Assembly (NCBI GenBank): GCA_002685895.1
Contig: NYYK01000051.1
Location: 12,768-20,402 of the forward strand
Source of the DNA: Methanobacteriota archaeon
Lineage (GTDB): Archaea > Thermoplasmatota > Poseidoniia > Poseidoniales > Thalassarchaeaceae
Reading direction: 5' to 3'
Length of the DNA stretch: 7,635 bases
In this document: piece after piece, positions 1 to 5,822 of the stretch
Layout of the letters: each line of letters starts with the position of its first letter
How positions within the stretch are numbered: position 1 is the first letter of the stretch
Made by a program: the position numbers and the translations under genes
Notes under the pieces: model-generated
Database searches by the model: none
What the model was told of the DNA's origin: nothing
What the model saw: only the letters and a program-made list of their open reading frames with translations

Positions 1-1718
1 GGGCTTGGTTCGGGTAAATCATCAATATTAATTTCTATTACAGCATCAACTTCATAGAGAGGGAAATCATAATGCACACCATTGTTATCATGAGTAATTG
101 TCAGTGAGAACGGTGAGTTGGGAACGATCTGAGAAACGGTATGCTTTGGAGCAGAGATTGAGGGGTCAAAGGTTATGGTCAAAGGGCGTTGGACTTGATT
201 TGAAAGAACTATTTCTACAAACCATCTTAATTGAATACGTGTTTTTGAATCGAATTTTTCTGTTCCTGAAAGTCCCATCTTAGCATCGCATCGTACAGTA
301 CCTGAAACGTAGACTGAATTATTGAGATGAATGGCATCTCGCCAATCAGAAAGAATTTCGTTATTATCTGTACCACTACACAACATATTCTGTATTTTTA
401 GTGCCTCACCCTCATCAACTAAACCATCTGTAGTGACAGTAGCGGCAGCTAATTCCCTAATAGGGGAACTTTGGGTAGAATTAAGTTCAAGTTTATCCAA
501 TATGGTAATTTTGTTGTCTGAAATAGATATTGAAATCTGTCGAACTAATGAGGGGTCAGGGTGCAACGAACATTCACTACCTTCAGAGCAGACGAATTCA
601 TAATCATCTCCAACACCATCACCATCGTCATCGCTGTCATAATTATTTGGGGTGCCATCGCCATCTGAATCTAAACCAACCATTCCGGCATAAGGAGCCC
701 ATTGATTCTTCCTAAATACAGTTAAGTGGGCAGAGTTAGAACTGGCCACAAACTCGTCCTCAACAGGTGAAAGAGCAAATTCAGCTACTCTGTGACCCAT
801 ATCAAAATTATTTACTGCATCAAAGTTATTTGTATCCAAAACTAGAATTTGAGCTGATGAAGATTGAGTGAGTATCCAAAGTTCATCAGCAGAACGGCTC
901 CACTCAAGTTGTTCGGCATACCCCCCTAGAACGATAGAAGTAACATAATTCCCCTCAGGAATTGTCCGAACTTGCAATAGGGTGTTAGCAGTCCAGGCAA
1001 ATAGTGAGCCATCGGGGGAAACAGCACAATCAGTAATCTGGAATTCGGTAGGCCAAATAAGGGGATTACCTTGAAATTCTGCGACGTTTTGATTTGTTCT
1101 ATTCCAAATAACAACTGAGCCATCAGCACTTCCTGTAATTAGATAATTACCATCTGGAGTATGGTCGAGACAAGTTACAGCGTCAGTATGTTCACCTTCA
1201 TAAGTGAATATTTTGTTTGAAGAGTCTTCAAAAGTATACTCGTTAGCACCAAACTCTTCATTGGATGATGCAAATATTTCTGTGCTAGGCAGTACACTGA
1301 TATCATTTACTTCCTTTCCATCTTCATTTACTCCGATTCTAACCCAGTCTGTTGTTTCATACAAGGCCATGGCAAGGGTGCTCATGTAGGGACTTTCTAG
1401 GCCGACTAATAGAATAGCATCATCATCAGAGAATGCCACATCCATAACTTTGTTTCCTACATTTATTTCTTTGATAAAAGTCCGATAATGAGAGTCAATA
1501 ATAACAACGCTTTGATAATAGGCAACTGCGATAATTGATCCATCATTGGAATATGCGACTGCAGTAGAACCGGATAGTGAGTAGGGATTTGAGAGAACAT
1601 CACTCAAGGGGTAATTTTCTGAGGCATCACCACTAACGGTGGGGAGGAAAGAAGAGGATAACGCGCTTAGAATAATGATGGCAACTGAAAATATAATGAG
1701 TGGAAATTTCGTTGCCAT
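1..1718 (-). CDS. Secreted WD40/beta-propeller protein with Asp/Gly-rich calcium-binding repeats (partial, runs off left edge)
   Basis: This open frame has 572 complete codons from ATG at 1718 to the window edge with no stop, so the C-terminus is missing. The N-terminus looks like a Sec signal peptide: Lys4, a hydrophobic core around residues 6-20, and a plausible cleavage site near residue 30. Residues 50-340 show repeated propeller blades. The clearest is a WD40-like repeat at 173-210 (HTDAV...TPDGNYLITGSADG...VIW), with other SPDG-type blade starts near 233 and 317. Residues 349-373 form an Asp/Gly-rich segment (DSDGDGTPNNYDSDDDGDG) like thrombospondin type-3 calcium loops, followed by Cys377 and Cys383, which may form a disulfide. 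Residues 390-572 are a domain I do not recognise. An in-frame stop lies upstream of ATG 1718, so that start is firm. The substrate or partner is unknown; a cell-surface or exported binding role is inferred. It is the last of three co-directional genes, 49 bases after the HEAT gene. Confidence 0.85.
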   Translation of the reverse strand, partial: MATKFPLIIFSVAIIILSALSSSFLPTVSGDASENYPLSDVLSNPYSLSGSTAVAYSNDGSIIAVAYYQSVVIIDSHYRTFIKEINVGNKVMDVAFSDDDAILLVGLESPYMSTLAMALYETTDWVRIGVNEDGKEVNDISVLPSTEIFASSNEEFGANEYTFEDSSNKIFTYEGEHTDAVTCLDHTPDGNYLITGSADGSVVIWNRTNQNVAEFQGNPLIWPTEFQITDCAVSPDGSLFAWTANTLLQVRTIPEGNYVTSIVLGGYAEQLEWSRSADELWILTQSSSAQILVLDTNNFDAVNNFDMGHRVAEFALSPVEDEFVASSNSAHLTVFRKNQWAPYAGMVGLDSDGDGTPNNYDSDDDGDGVGDDYEFVCSEGSECSLHPDPSLVRQISISISDNKITILDKLELNSTQSSPIRELAAATVTTDGLVDEGEALKIQNMLCSGTDNNEILSDWRDAIHLNNSVYVSGTVRCDAKMGLSGTEKFDSKTRIQLRWFVEIVLSNQVQRPLTITFDPSISAPKHTVSQIVPNSPFSLTITHDNNGVHYDFPLYEVDAVIEINIDDLPEPS

Positions 1719-1721
1719 CCT

Positions 1722-1743
1722 GCTAACCGAACAGGACGTTAGC
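1722..1743 (-). repeat. Small inverted repeat just upstream of the propeller gene start
   Basis: GCTAAC (1722-1727) and GTTAGC (1738-1743) form a perfect 6-bp stem with a 10-base loop, ending four bases before the ATG at 1718. There is no T-tract, so it does not look like a terminator. It could fold in the leader RNA or be an operator. A 6-bp stem can also arise by chance. Confidence 0.3.
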
Positions 1744-1767
1744 CAAAGAAGTTCCCTACGTTATGCA

Positions 1768-2259
1768 TCAAATTGATGAATATTCTAAGGTGTCACTGTT
1801 CACCCAATTGAGTAAGTCAATCGCGACTTCACATGATTGAGAGACAACATTAGATTCATCTTCAAGAAATTTCATCAAGGTTGGTATGCAACGAATATCA
1901 CCTATTGCCCCTAGCGCCTCGGCTGCTTCATGGCGTACAATATCATCCTCATCTTCATCAGACAAGCGTGAAATCAAGGCATCAACAGCGTATGAATCTT
2001 GCATCTGGCCAAGAACATAAGCAATTTCATGCTTCAGTAGTGCTGAAGAACTAGAAAACCCAGCAACTAATCCATCTATTGCTTCTGGGCCCCCAATATT
2101 TCTGAGAGAGAATAGTGCACGCATACGAATGAACATTCGCTCCGATTCATCACACAATAAGTGACGTGATTTTTCAGTTGATAATTCAATGCTAGCTGGG
2201 GCTGGATCTACAGAACCAAATGAACTTGGCACAGGTCTTTTGCGATTAATATCAGTCAT
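1768..2259 (-). CDS. HEAT-repeat protein resembling the C-terminal half of deoxyhypusine hydroxylase (DOHH)
   Basis: This is a 163-residue protein made of HEAT repeats. Full eukaryotic DOHH is about 300 residues with two pseudo-symmetric halves, each carrying two His-Glu pairs 33 residues apart that bind the di-iron centre. It hydroxylates deoxyhypusine on IF5A. Here the two pairs are His77-Glu78 (KHEIAYVLGQMQ) and His110-Glu111 (VRHEAAEALGAIGD), also 33 apart. The N-terminus (SVDPAP, residues 16-21) matches the linker that opens the C-terminal half of the animal enzyme. SLRNIGG (51-57) and SCEVAIDLL (142-150) fit the start and end of that half. I chose ATG at 2259, which lies one base after the mqnD stop, because AGGTG sits 6 bases upstream; an upstream GTG at 2268 has no such site. 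As a half enzyme it would need to dimerise. The alternative is a generic PBS-lyase-like HEAT scaffold, but the SVDPAP and HE spacing favour DOHH. Confidence 0.85.
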   Translation of the reverse strand: MTDINRKRPVPSSFGSVDPAPASIELSTEKSRHLLCDESERMFIRMRALFSLRNIGGPEAIDGLVAGFSSSSALLKHEIAYVLGQMQDSYAVDALISRLSDEDEDDIVRHEAAEALGAIGDIRCIPTLMKFLEDESNVVSQSCEVAIDLLNWVNSDTLEYSSI

Positions 2260-2260
2260 T

Positions 2261-3118
2261 TTATACACCTATGAACTCGATATCATGGGGTGAGAAACTA
2301 GCATCAATCATGCCTATTTCCTTGCCTTCAGTAAGAAAGCGAACAATGCTACTGCGCCCCTCATCTTGATAATCAATGGTTCTTGAATTAACATACATCT
2401 GAACAAACTTGGAGTTTGTATCTTCATCTATTCCACGACCCCATTGTCGAGCAAATTCTAATGCCCCATCTGGATTTTCTATTGCTATTTCTATACTCTG
2501 TTTTACCCATTCAGTAATCTGGGCGCATAATTCGCTTCCGAGATCATTTCGTACTACATTGCCACCCAAAGGTAGAGGGAGTCCACCAGTTCTGTCGTTC
2601 CACCAGATGCCCAAATCAAGAATCAGGTTCATTCCATGTGATTCCCACGTCAATTGTCCTTCGTGTATGATGACGCCGCTAGAAAACTCCCCACTCTGAA
2701 CACGCGGCATGATTTCATCAAATGGTACAATTACGGTATCAATATCTCCACATGCTAATTTCAATGCCAAATGGGCAGACGTTTTCTCACCAGGTATGGC
2801 AATAGGTTTAGCACAAGCCTGTTCTAATGTCAATGAATCCATGCTCACCAACATTGGGCCGTATCCTTCACCCATACTTGCTCCACAATTCATGAGAGTA
2901 TATTTGTCAGAAATCTCAGGAAACGCATGAATACTAACCGCGCTCACTTCATATTCACCGATTTTTGCTTTTTCATTCAGCGTTTCAATATCTAGAAGCA
3001 CATGTTCAAAGTTGTACCCAGGGGTATCAATTAGACCAGTTGTTAATGCGTGAAACATGAAAGCATCATCTGGATCAGGTGAATGGCCAATTTTAACCAA
3101 GCGCGGGCTATCGTGCAT
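2261..3118 (-). CDS. mqnD: MqnD-like 1,4-dihydroxy-6-naphthoate synthase (futalosine menaquinone pathway)
   Basis: MqnD turns cyclic dehypoxanthinyl futalosine into 1,4-dihydroxy-6-naphthoate, a late step of the futalosine route to menaquinone. It has a periplasmic-binding-protein fold but acts in the cytoplasm. The 285-residue product fits the family length. Visible signatures are GHSPDPDDAFMF (residues 11-22), LDIETLN (42-48), GYGPMLVS (85-92), and IIHEGQLTW (150-158), whose His152 corresponds to the proposed catalytic His of the Thermus enzyme. The strongest is LDLGIWWNDRTGGLPLPLGG (167-186). These fit MqnD better than the related MqnA. The start is uncertain: ATG 3118 gives a typical short N-terminus, and GTG 3130 would add four residues. 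Neither has a ribosome site, so a leaderless or weakly led transcript is possible. It is the first gene of the left-hand group and diverges from the zinc-protein gene. No other menaquinone gene is visible. Confidence 0.85.
   Translation of the reverse strand: MHDSPRLVKIGHSPDPDDAFMFHALTTGLIDTPGYNFEHVLLDIETLNEKAKIGEYEVSAVSIHAFPEISDKYTLMNCGASMGEGYGPMLVSMDSLTLEQACAKPIAIPGEKTSAHLALKLACGDIDTVIVPFDEIMPRVQSGEFSSGVIIHEGQLTWESHGMNLILDLGIWWNDRTGGLPLPLGGNVVRNDLGSELCAQITEWVKQSIEIAIENPDGALEFARQWGRGIDEDTNSKFVQMYVNSRTIDYQDEGRSSIVRFLTEGKEIGMIDASFSPHDIEFIGV
2266..2270 (-). promoter_or_regulatory. Ribosome binding site of the DOHH-like gene
   Basis: AGGTG lies six bases before the ATG at 2259 and within the last codons of mqnD. 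It decides the start in favour of ATG 2259 over GTG 2268, and it suggests translational coupling with mqnD. Confidence 0.6.
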
Positions 3119-3177
3119 GAATTGTGCCACGACAATTCGGTAGTGAATGTTACGGATGAACTATCTGACAATCCAGA

Positions 3178-3187
3178 CCCATAAAGG
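3178..3187 (-). promoter_or_regulatory. Candidate TATA-like element in the divergent intergenic region
   Basis: Read on the minus strand this is CCTTTATGGG, with TTTATG at 3185-3180. It is the best TATA-like string in the 114-base gap between mqnD and the plus-strand zinc-protein gene. If used towards mqnD, transcription would begin around 3157, leaving a leader of roughly 25-40 bases. This rests on sequence resemblance only. Confidence 0.25.
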
Positions 3188-3232
3188 GGCATCCTCAAAG
3201 ACTGCTTTCCCTCAGCCCAAGCCAGTGGTAAC

Positions 3233-3427
3233 ATGCCTGACGTGTCGAGACTTGGAATCCATCAAGGTGAAATTGGGCCTATTTGTGATTATTGCGGAGA
3301 AAGATTGACTTTTGGGCAATCAATTCCTATTGATTCAAAATATGCTTGTTACGATTGCTACCAGAAAGTTACTGGTGTCGAAGCATCTACTGATGGCAAA
3401 TCGGTTACCGGTTTGTCTATGGATTAA
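3233..3427 (+). CDS. Small two-CxxC zinc-binding protein
   Basis: This encodes 64 residues with Cys18-x2-Cys21 and Cys39-x2-Cys42, separated by 17 residues (CDYCGERL and CYDCYQKV). That is a standard four-cysteine treble-clef or zinc-ribbon arrangement, so one bound zinc is likely. The N-terminal 15 and C-terminal 19 residues are polar and low in distinguishing features. There is no signal peptide or membrane segment, so it should be cytoplasmic. I do not recognise a named family. It lies 44 bases ahead of priS in the same direction, so the two may be co-transcribed, and a role in replication or nucleic-acid binding is possible but unproven. No strong ribosome site precedes ATG 3233. The intact frame and four ordered cysteines are the main evidence that it is real. 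Confidence 0.75.
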   Translation: MPDVSRLGIHQGEIGPICDYCGERLTFGQSIPIDSKYACYDCYQKVTGVEASTDGKSVTGLSMD

Positions 3428-3456
3428 GCGCGCCGTTCAAGTGCTGTGGCTATTTA

Positions 3457-3461
3457 GGGTG
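3457..3461 (+). promoter_or_regulatory. Ribosome binding site of priS
   Basis: GGGTG, preceded by A, ends ten bases before ATG 3472. It would be only one base from the alternative TTG at 3463, which is too close, so it supports the ATG start. Confidence 0.5.
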
Positions 3462-3471
3462 CTTGAGCGAG

Positions 3472-4677
3472 ATGGTAGAGAGTAATTGGGCTAGGGCAGC
3501 CCACCGTTTTGGTAAGTGGTATTCTTCGGCCAGTATCGATGATATTTGGATGCCACCAAGACTTAGGTCGCGTGAGTGTATGTTTGAACAGTGGACTGCC
3601 GGGAAATATGATCGTCATATCAGTTTTGAAACTCCCAATCAAGTTCTCGAATATTTTCAATCTCGTATGCCCAAAAGTTGCTTCTATTCCACTGCATATT
3701 ATGGCAAGCCAAATGAATGGAAAATGATTAACAAGGATTGGAAAGGTGCTGATTTAATCTTTGATTTAGATGGAGATCATTTGGAACAAGTAGACCCATT
3801 TAACTTCCCTGAAATGTTAGAGATAATACAACTACAAACATGGAAATTATGGGAAGAATTTCTACATCCCGAATTTGGATTCACGGAGGAATATTTGCAT
3901 ATCACATTCTCTGGTCACCGAGGATTCCATTTACATTATAGAGACCCTTCAGTACTAGGTCTTGACAGCTCAGCCAGAAGGGAATTAGTCAGCCATATTA
4001 GGGGGGTGGGCATCGAAGTTAGTGCATTGATGAATAATGATGTATCTCACGGATGGAAACAACGGTTAGAACAAGGTACAGAAACGATACTTGCTAAACT
4101 CGATATGGTACATGCTGATGACCGAGAAGGAAAAGAAATGACCAAGGAATTGTGTGCTATTATCAAGGAACGATCAAATTCACCTGATACCAAAGTGAAA
4201 GGGTGTTCAGCGCCTAGGATGAAAACTTTGGCAGAATCAGTGCAACATCCAAGGCGTCGTGAAAATGTAATAAATGGAAATTACAAAGGTCTAGGTAAAA
4301 ACGATCACATATTTTTCGAACTCGTTAAAGGAGATAAATCACTGATTCTTGGCCAGGCCGGAGAAACTGATGATGCTGTGACTGTTGATGTAAAGAGACA
4401 GATAAGATGGCCGACTAGTCTGAACGGTAAATGTGGCATGCAAGTCACAACATTCCCACTTGAACGTTTACATCCCGATGGTTCCAATTCTTTTGATGCC
4501 TTGAATGAGGCTTTGCCTCACTATGATAATAATACTAGAGAATTACAAATTACAGTAGATAGATGCGTTCTAAGAATCAATGGAGAGGAGATTGAATACT
4601 CACAAGGGGACACATTACTCGCTGACGCAAACATGGATACATTCCTAACACTCAAAGGATGGGCAACACCTGTTTAG
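3472..4677 (+). CDS. priS: DNA primase small (catalytic) subunit PriS
   Basis: PriS is the catalytic subunit of the archaeal/eukaryotic-type primase. It makes primers for replication together with the large subunit PriL, which is not in this window. The 401-residue product is within the upper family range. Motifs in order are RSRECMF (32-38) with RHISF (48-52), typical of the N-terminal region, and AYYGKPNEW (75-83). Next come DLIFDLDGDH (94-103) with catalytic Asp98 and Asp100, and SGHRGFHLH (147-155) for nucleotide binding. The last is TVDVKRQIRWPTSLNGKCG (304-322) with the third catalytic Asp306. Two oddities: residues 101-146 contain no cysteine, whereas many relatives carry a zinc knuckle there, and Asn318 replaces the His of the usual S-L/V-H-x-K motif. 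Residues 335-401 form a C-terminal extension I cannot assign. ATG 3472 was chosen over TTG 3463 because of the GGGTG site. Confidence 0.96.
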   Translation: MVESNWARAAHRFGKWYSSASIDDIWMPPRLRSRECMFEQWTAGKYDRHISFETPNQVLEYFQSRMPKSCFYSTAYYGKPNEWKMINKDWKGADLIFDLDGDHLEQVDPFNFPEMLEIIQLQTWKLWEEFLHPEFGFTEEYLHITFSGHRGFHLHYRDPSVLGLDSSARRELVSHIRGVGIEVSALMNNDVSHGWKQRLEQGTETILAKLDMVHADDREGKEMTKELCAIIKERSNSPDTKVKGCSAPRMKTLAESVQHPRRRENVINGNYKGLGKNDHIFFELVKGDKSLILGQAGETDDAVTVDVKRQIRWPTSLNGKCGMQVTTFPLERLHPDGSNSFDALNEALPHYDNNTRELQITVDRCVLRINGEEIEYSQGDTLLADANMDTFLTLKGWATPV

Positions 4678-4700
4678 GCCTAACAATCAATGTCATTTAC

Positions 4701-4723
4701 AACATTCACATCAAGCCAATGTT
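4701..4723. repeat. Inverted repeat downstream of priS
   Basis: AACATT (4701-4706) and AATGTT (4718-4723) make a perfect 6-bp stem around an 11-base loop, 24 bases after the priS stop. The stem is AT-rich and has no following T-tract, so terminator function is doubtful. Confidence 0.25.
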
Positions 4724-4728
4724 AAAGG
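4722..4728 (+). promoter_or_regulatory. Candidate TATA-like element for the proline-rich gene
   Basis: TTAAAGG is centred about 40 bases before ATG 4765. With archaeal spacing, transcription would begin near 4751 and leave a short leader containing the AAGGTGA ribosome site. It overlaps the end of the preceding inverted repeat. This is weak evidence, based on position and composition only. Confidence 0.2.
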
Positions 4729-4738
4729 CATATTGACT

Positions 4739-4761
4739 GTCACCACGCATCATAAGGTGAC
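4739..4761 (+). promoter_or_regulatory. Ribosome site inside an inverted repeat
   Basis: GTCACC (4739-4744) pairs perfectly with GGTGAC (4756-4761) across an 11-base loop. The 3' arm contains the AAGGTGA ribosome binding site, whose AGGTG core ends five bases before ATG 4765. If both arms are transcribed, the fold would hide the ribosome site and could control translation. A short stem like this could also be coincidence. Confidence 0.35.
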
Positions 4762-4764
4762 TGC

Positions 4765-5814
4765 ATGGCGTTGCGCAAGAAGAAGAAGAACGAGGTGCCA
4801 CCACCTCTAGGCTCACTTCCACCACCACCACCACCAGGAGATTTGCCCCCCCCACCAGGATTGGCGGATTTGCCCCTCCCACCACCTTTACCTTCCCCTG
4901 AAGAAGCAGAATTACCGCCACCACCTATGCTGCCATCAGAACCATTACCGCCACCTCTACCAATAAATGATGAAGAATCAACGCCTATATCCGAGGACTT
5001 GGATATTGAAGATGAAATTGTTCTTGTTGAAGAGGATGAAGATGATAAATCTAATTATTCTGAACTATGGACAAACAGAACTGATAAATCACTACAACAG
5101 ATGTATGGTCACATAGATCGCTTAGGTAGCGATGATGTTGGTAGTTTGTTAGAGAGATATGCTGACCGCTTCGGTCATGATCTTGATCGTGAAATCATTG
5201 TCATGCGTAAGGCAGAGAAGGAATCCGTTCGCGATACTGCTCCAGTAGTGGAATTGATTTCAGTTCCCGATGAAGAATCAGAAGATGATGATGATGTCGA
5301 AGAGGGTGAGTCTGATTTGCAGACTCGACTAGATTCCCTCGAATCCGAAATGCGCCCATTGAAGAAGAAATTTGATGCTGCCAAAGCTAAGAAGAATCAG
5401 TCGGCTATCGCTAAGTTCGGTAATCTTTTGAAGCCAATGGTTGACGAGAGAAAATTACTGAAAGGCGTCATATCTGGTGATATACCCCAGAGCGCTCTCG
5501 ATGATTTCGATTCTGAAGAGGAAGATGAACAAGACGATGAGGATGTTGATTACTTTGAAGAATTCTTCAATGTCGTCAATAATCTATTGGGCGATATGCC
5601 AGAATCATTCATAAATGATTTTATCAATTCAAAAAATTTCAAACTCTTTGAAAAAATTGGTGCTGATCCCAAAGGTGCCAGTCAACCAAACAGGAAGAAA
5701 TTTTTCAAGATGGTCAATCAAGAGTTGGGCACCATTCCTGATGACAAATTATCTGCCTTCATGGCTACAGATGATTTCCAACTATTCATCAAAATGAGTG
5801 AGATATACGGGTGA
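4765..5814 (+). CDS. Proline-rich, acidic protein with a C-terminal tandem repeat; function unknown
   Basis: The 349-residue product is soluble and modular, and I do not recognise it as a named family. Residues 4-8 are basic. Residues 11-66 are about half proline (29 of 56), with runs of six (19-24) and four (28-31, 51-54). Acidic stretches lie at 69-94, 169-185 and 248-263. Between them are a predicted helical domain at 98-150 (LQQMYGHIDRLG, LLERYADRFG) and a charged, possibly coiled-coil helix around 184-235. The C-terminus holds two copies of a roughly 31-residue unit offset by exactly 46 residues (267-297 and 313-343; pattern FFxxVNxxLGxxP...F...F.LF.K). There is no signal peptide or membrane segment. 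The start is supported by AAGGTGA five bases upstream. The stop overlaps the possible GTG start of the RDD-like gene, so the two probably work together. A scaffold or adaptor role is inferred from the layout. Confidence 0.88.
   Translation: MALRKKKKNEVPPPLGSLPPPPPPGDLPPPPGLADLPLPPPLPSPEEAELPPPPMLPSEPLPPPLPINDEESTPISEDLDIEDEIVLVEEDEDDKSNYSELWTNRTDKSLQQMYGHIDRLGSDDVGSLLERYADRFGHDLDREIIVMRKAEKESVRDTAPVVELISVPDEESEDDDDVEEGESDLQTRLDSLESEMRPLKKKFDAAKAKKNQSAIAKFGNLLKPMVDERKLLKGVISGDIPQSALDDFDSEEEDEQDDEDVDYFEEFFNVVNNLLGDMPESFINDFINSKNFKLFEKIGADPKGASQPNRKKFFKMVNQELGTIPDDKLSAFMATDDFQLFIKMSEIYG
5563..5796 (+). repeat. Tandem duplicated protein module in the proline-rich protein
   Basis: Codons 267-298 and 313-344 encode aligned units with no gap. 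Twelve of 31 positions are identical: Phe-Phe, Val-Asn, Leu-Gly, Pro, Phe, Phe, Leu-Phe and Lys at the same offsets. The DNA is much less alike than the protein, so this is an old duplication under selection. Confidence 0.7.
5809..5813 (+). promoter_or_regulatory. Possible ribosome binding site of the RDD-like gene
   Basis: GGGTG overlaps the stop region of the proline-rich gene and lies nine bases before ATG 5823. It supports that start over the overlapping GTG at 5811, which has no site upstream. Confidence 0.4.
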
Positions 5815-5822
5815 GTGAAAAT

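Noticed and set aside
530..715. Plus-strand frame with a run of histidines that looks metal-binding
   Set aside because: It is the antisense of the Asp/Gly-rich calcium-loop segment of the propeller protein; GAT/GAC codons read backwards give His-rich text.
1768..2259. Ordinary phycobilin-lyase-type HEAT protein
   Set aside because: RHEAAEALG alone would allow this, but the KHEIAYVLGQMQ block, the 33-residue pair spacing and the SVDPAP linker point to DOHH.
2261..3118. Chorismate dehydratase MqnA instead of MqnD
   Set aside because: The SPDPDDAFMF opening, IIHEGQLTW and LGIWWNDRTGGLPLPLGG segments fit MqnD better.
3451..3456. TATTTA as a priS promoter
   Set aside because: It lies only 16-21 bases before the ATG, so transcription would begin at or after the start codon. 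The GGGTG ribosome site just after it would then be outside the transcript.
4706..4924. Minus-strand frame rich in Val and Gly
   Set aside because: It is the complement of the proline codons (CCA/CCT/CCC) of the proline-rich protein and has no domain signature of its own.
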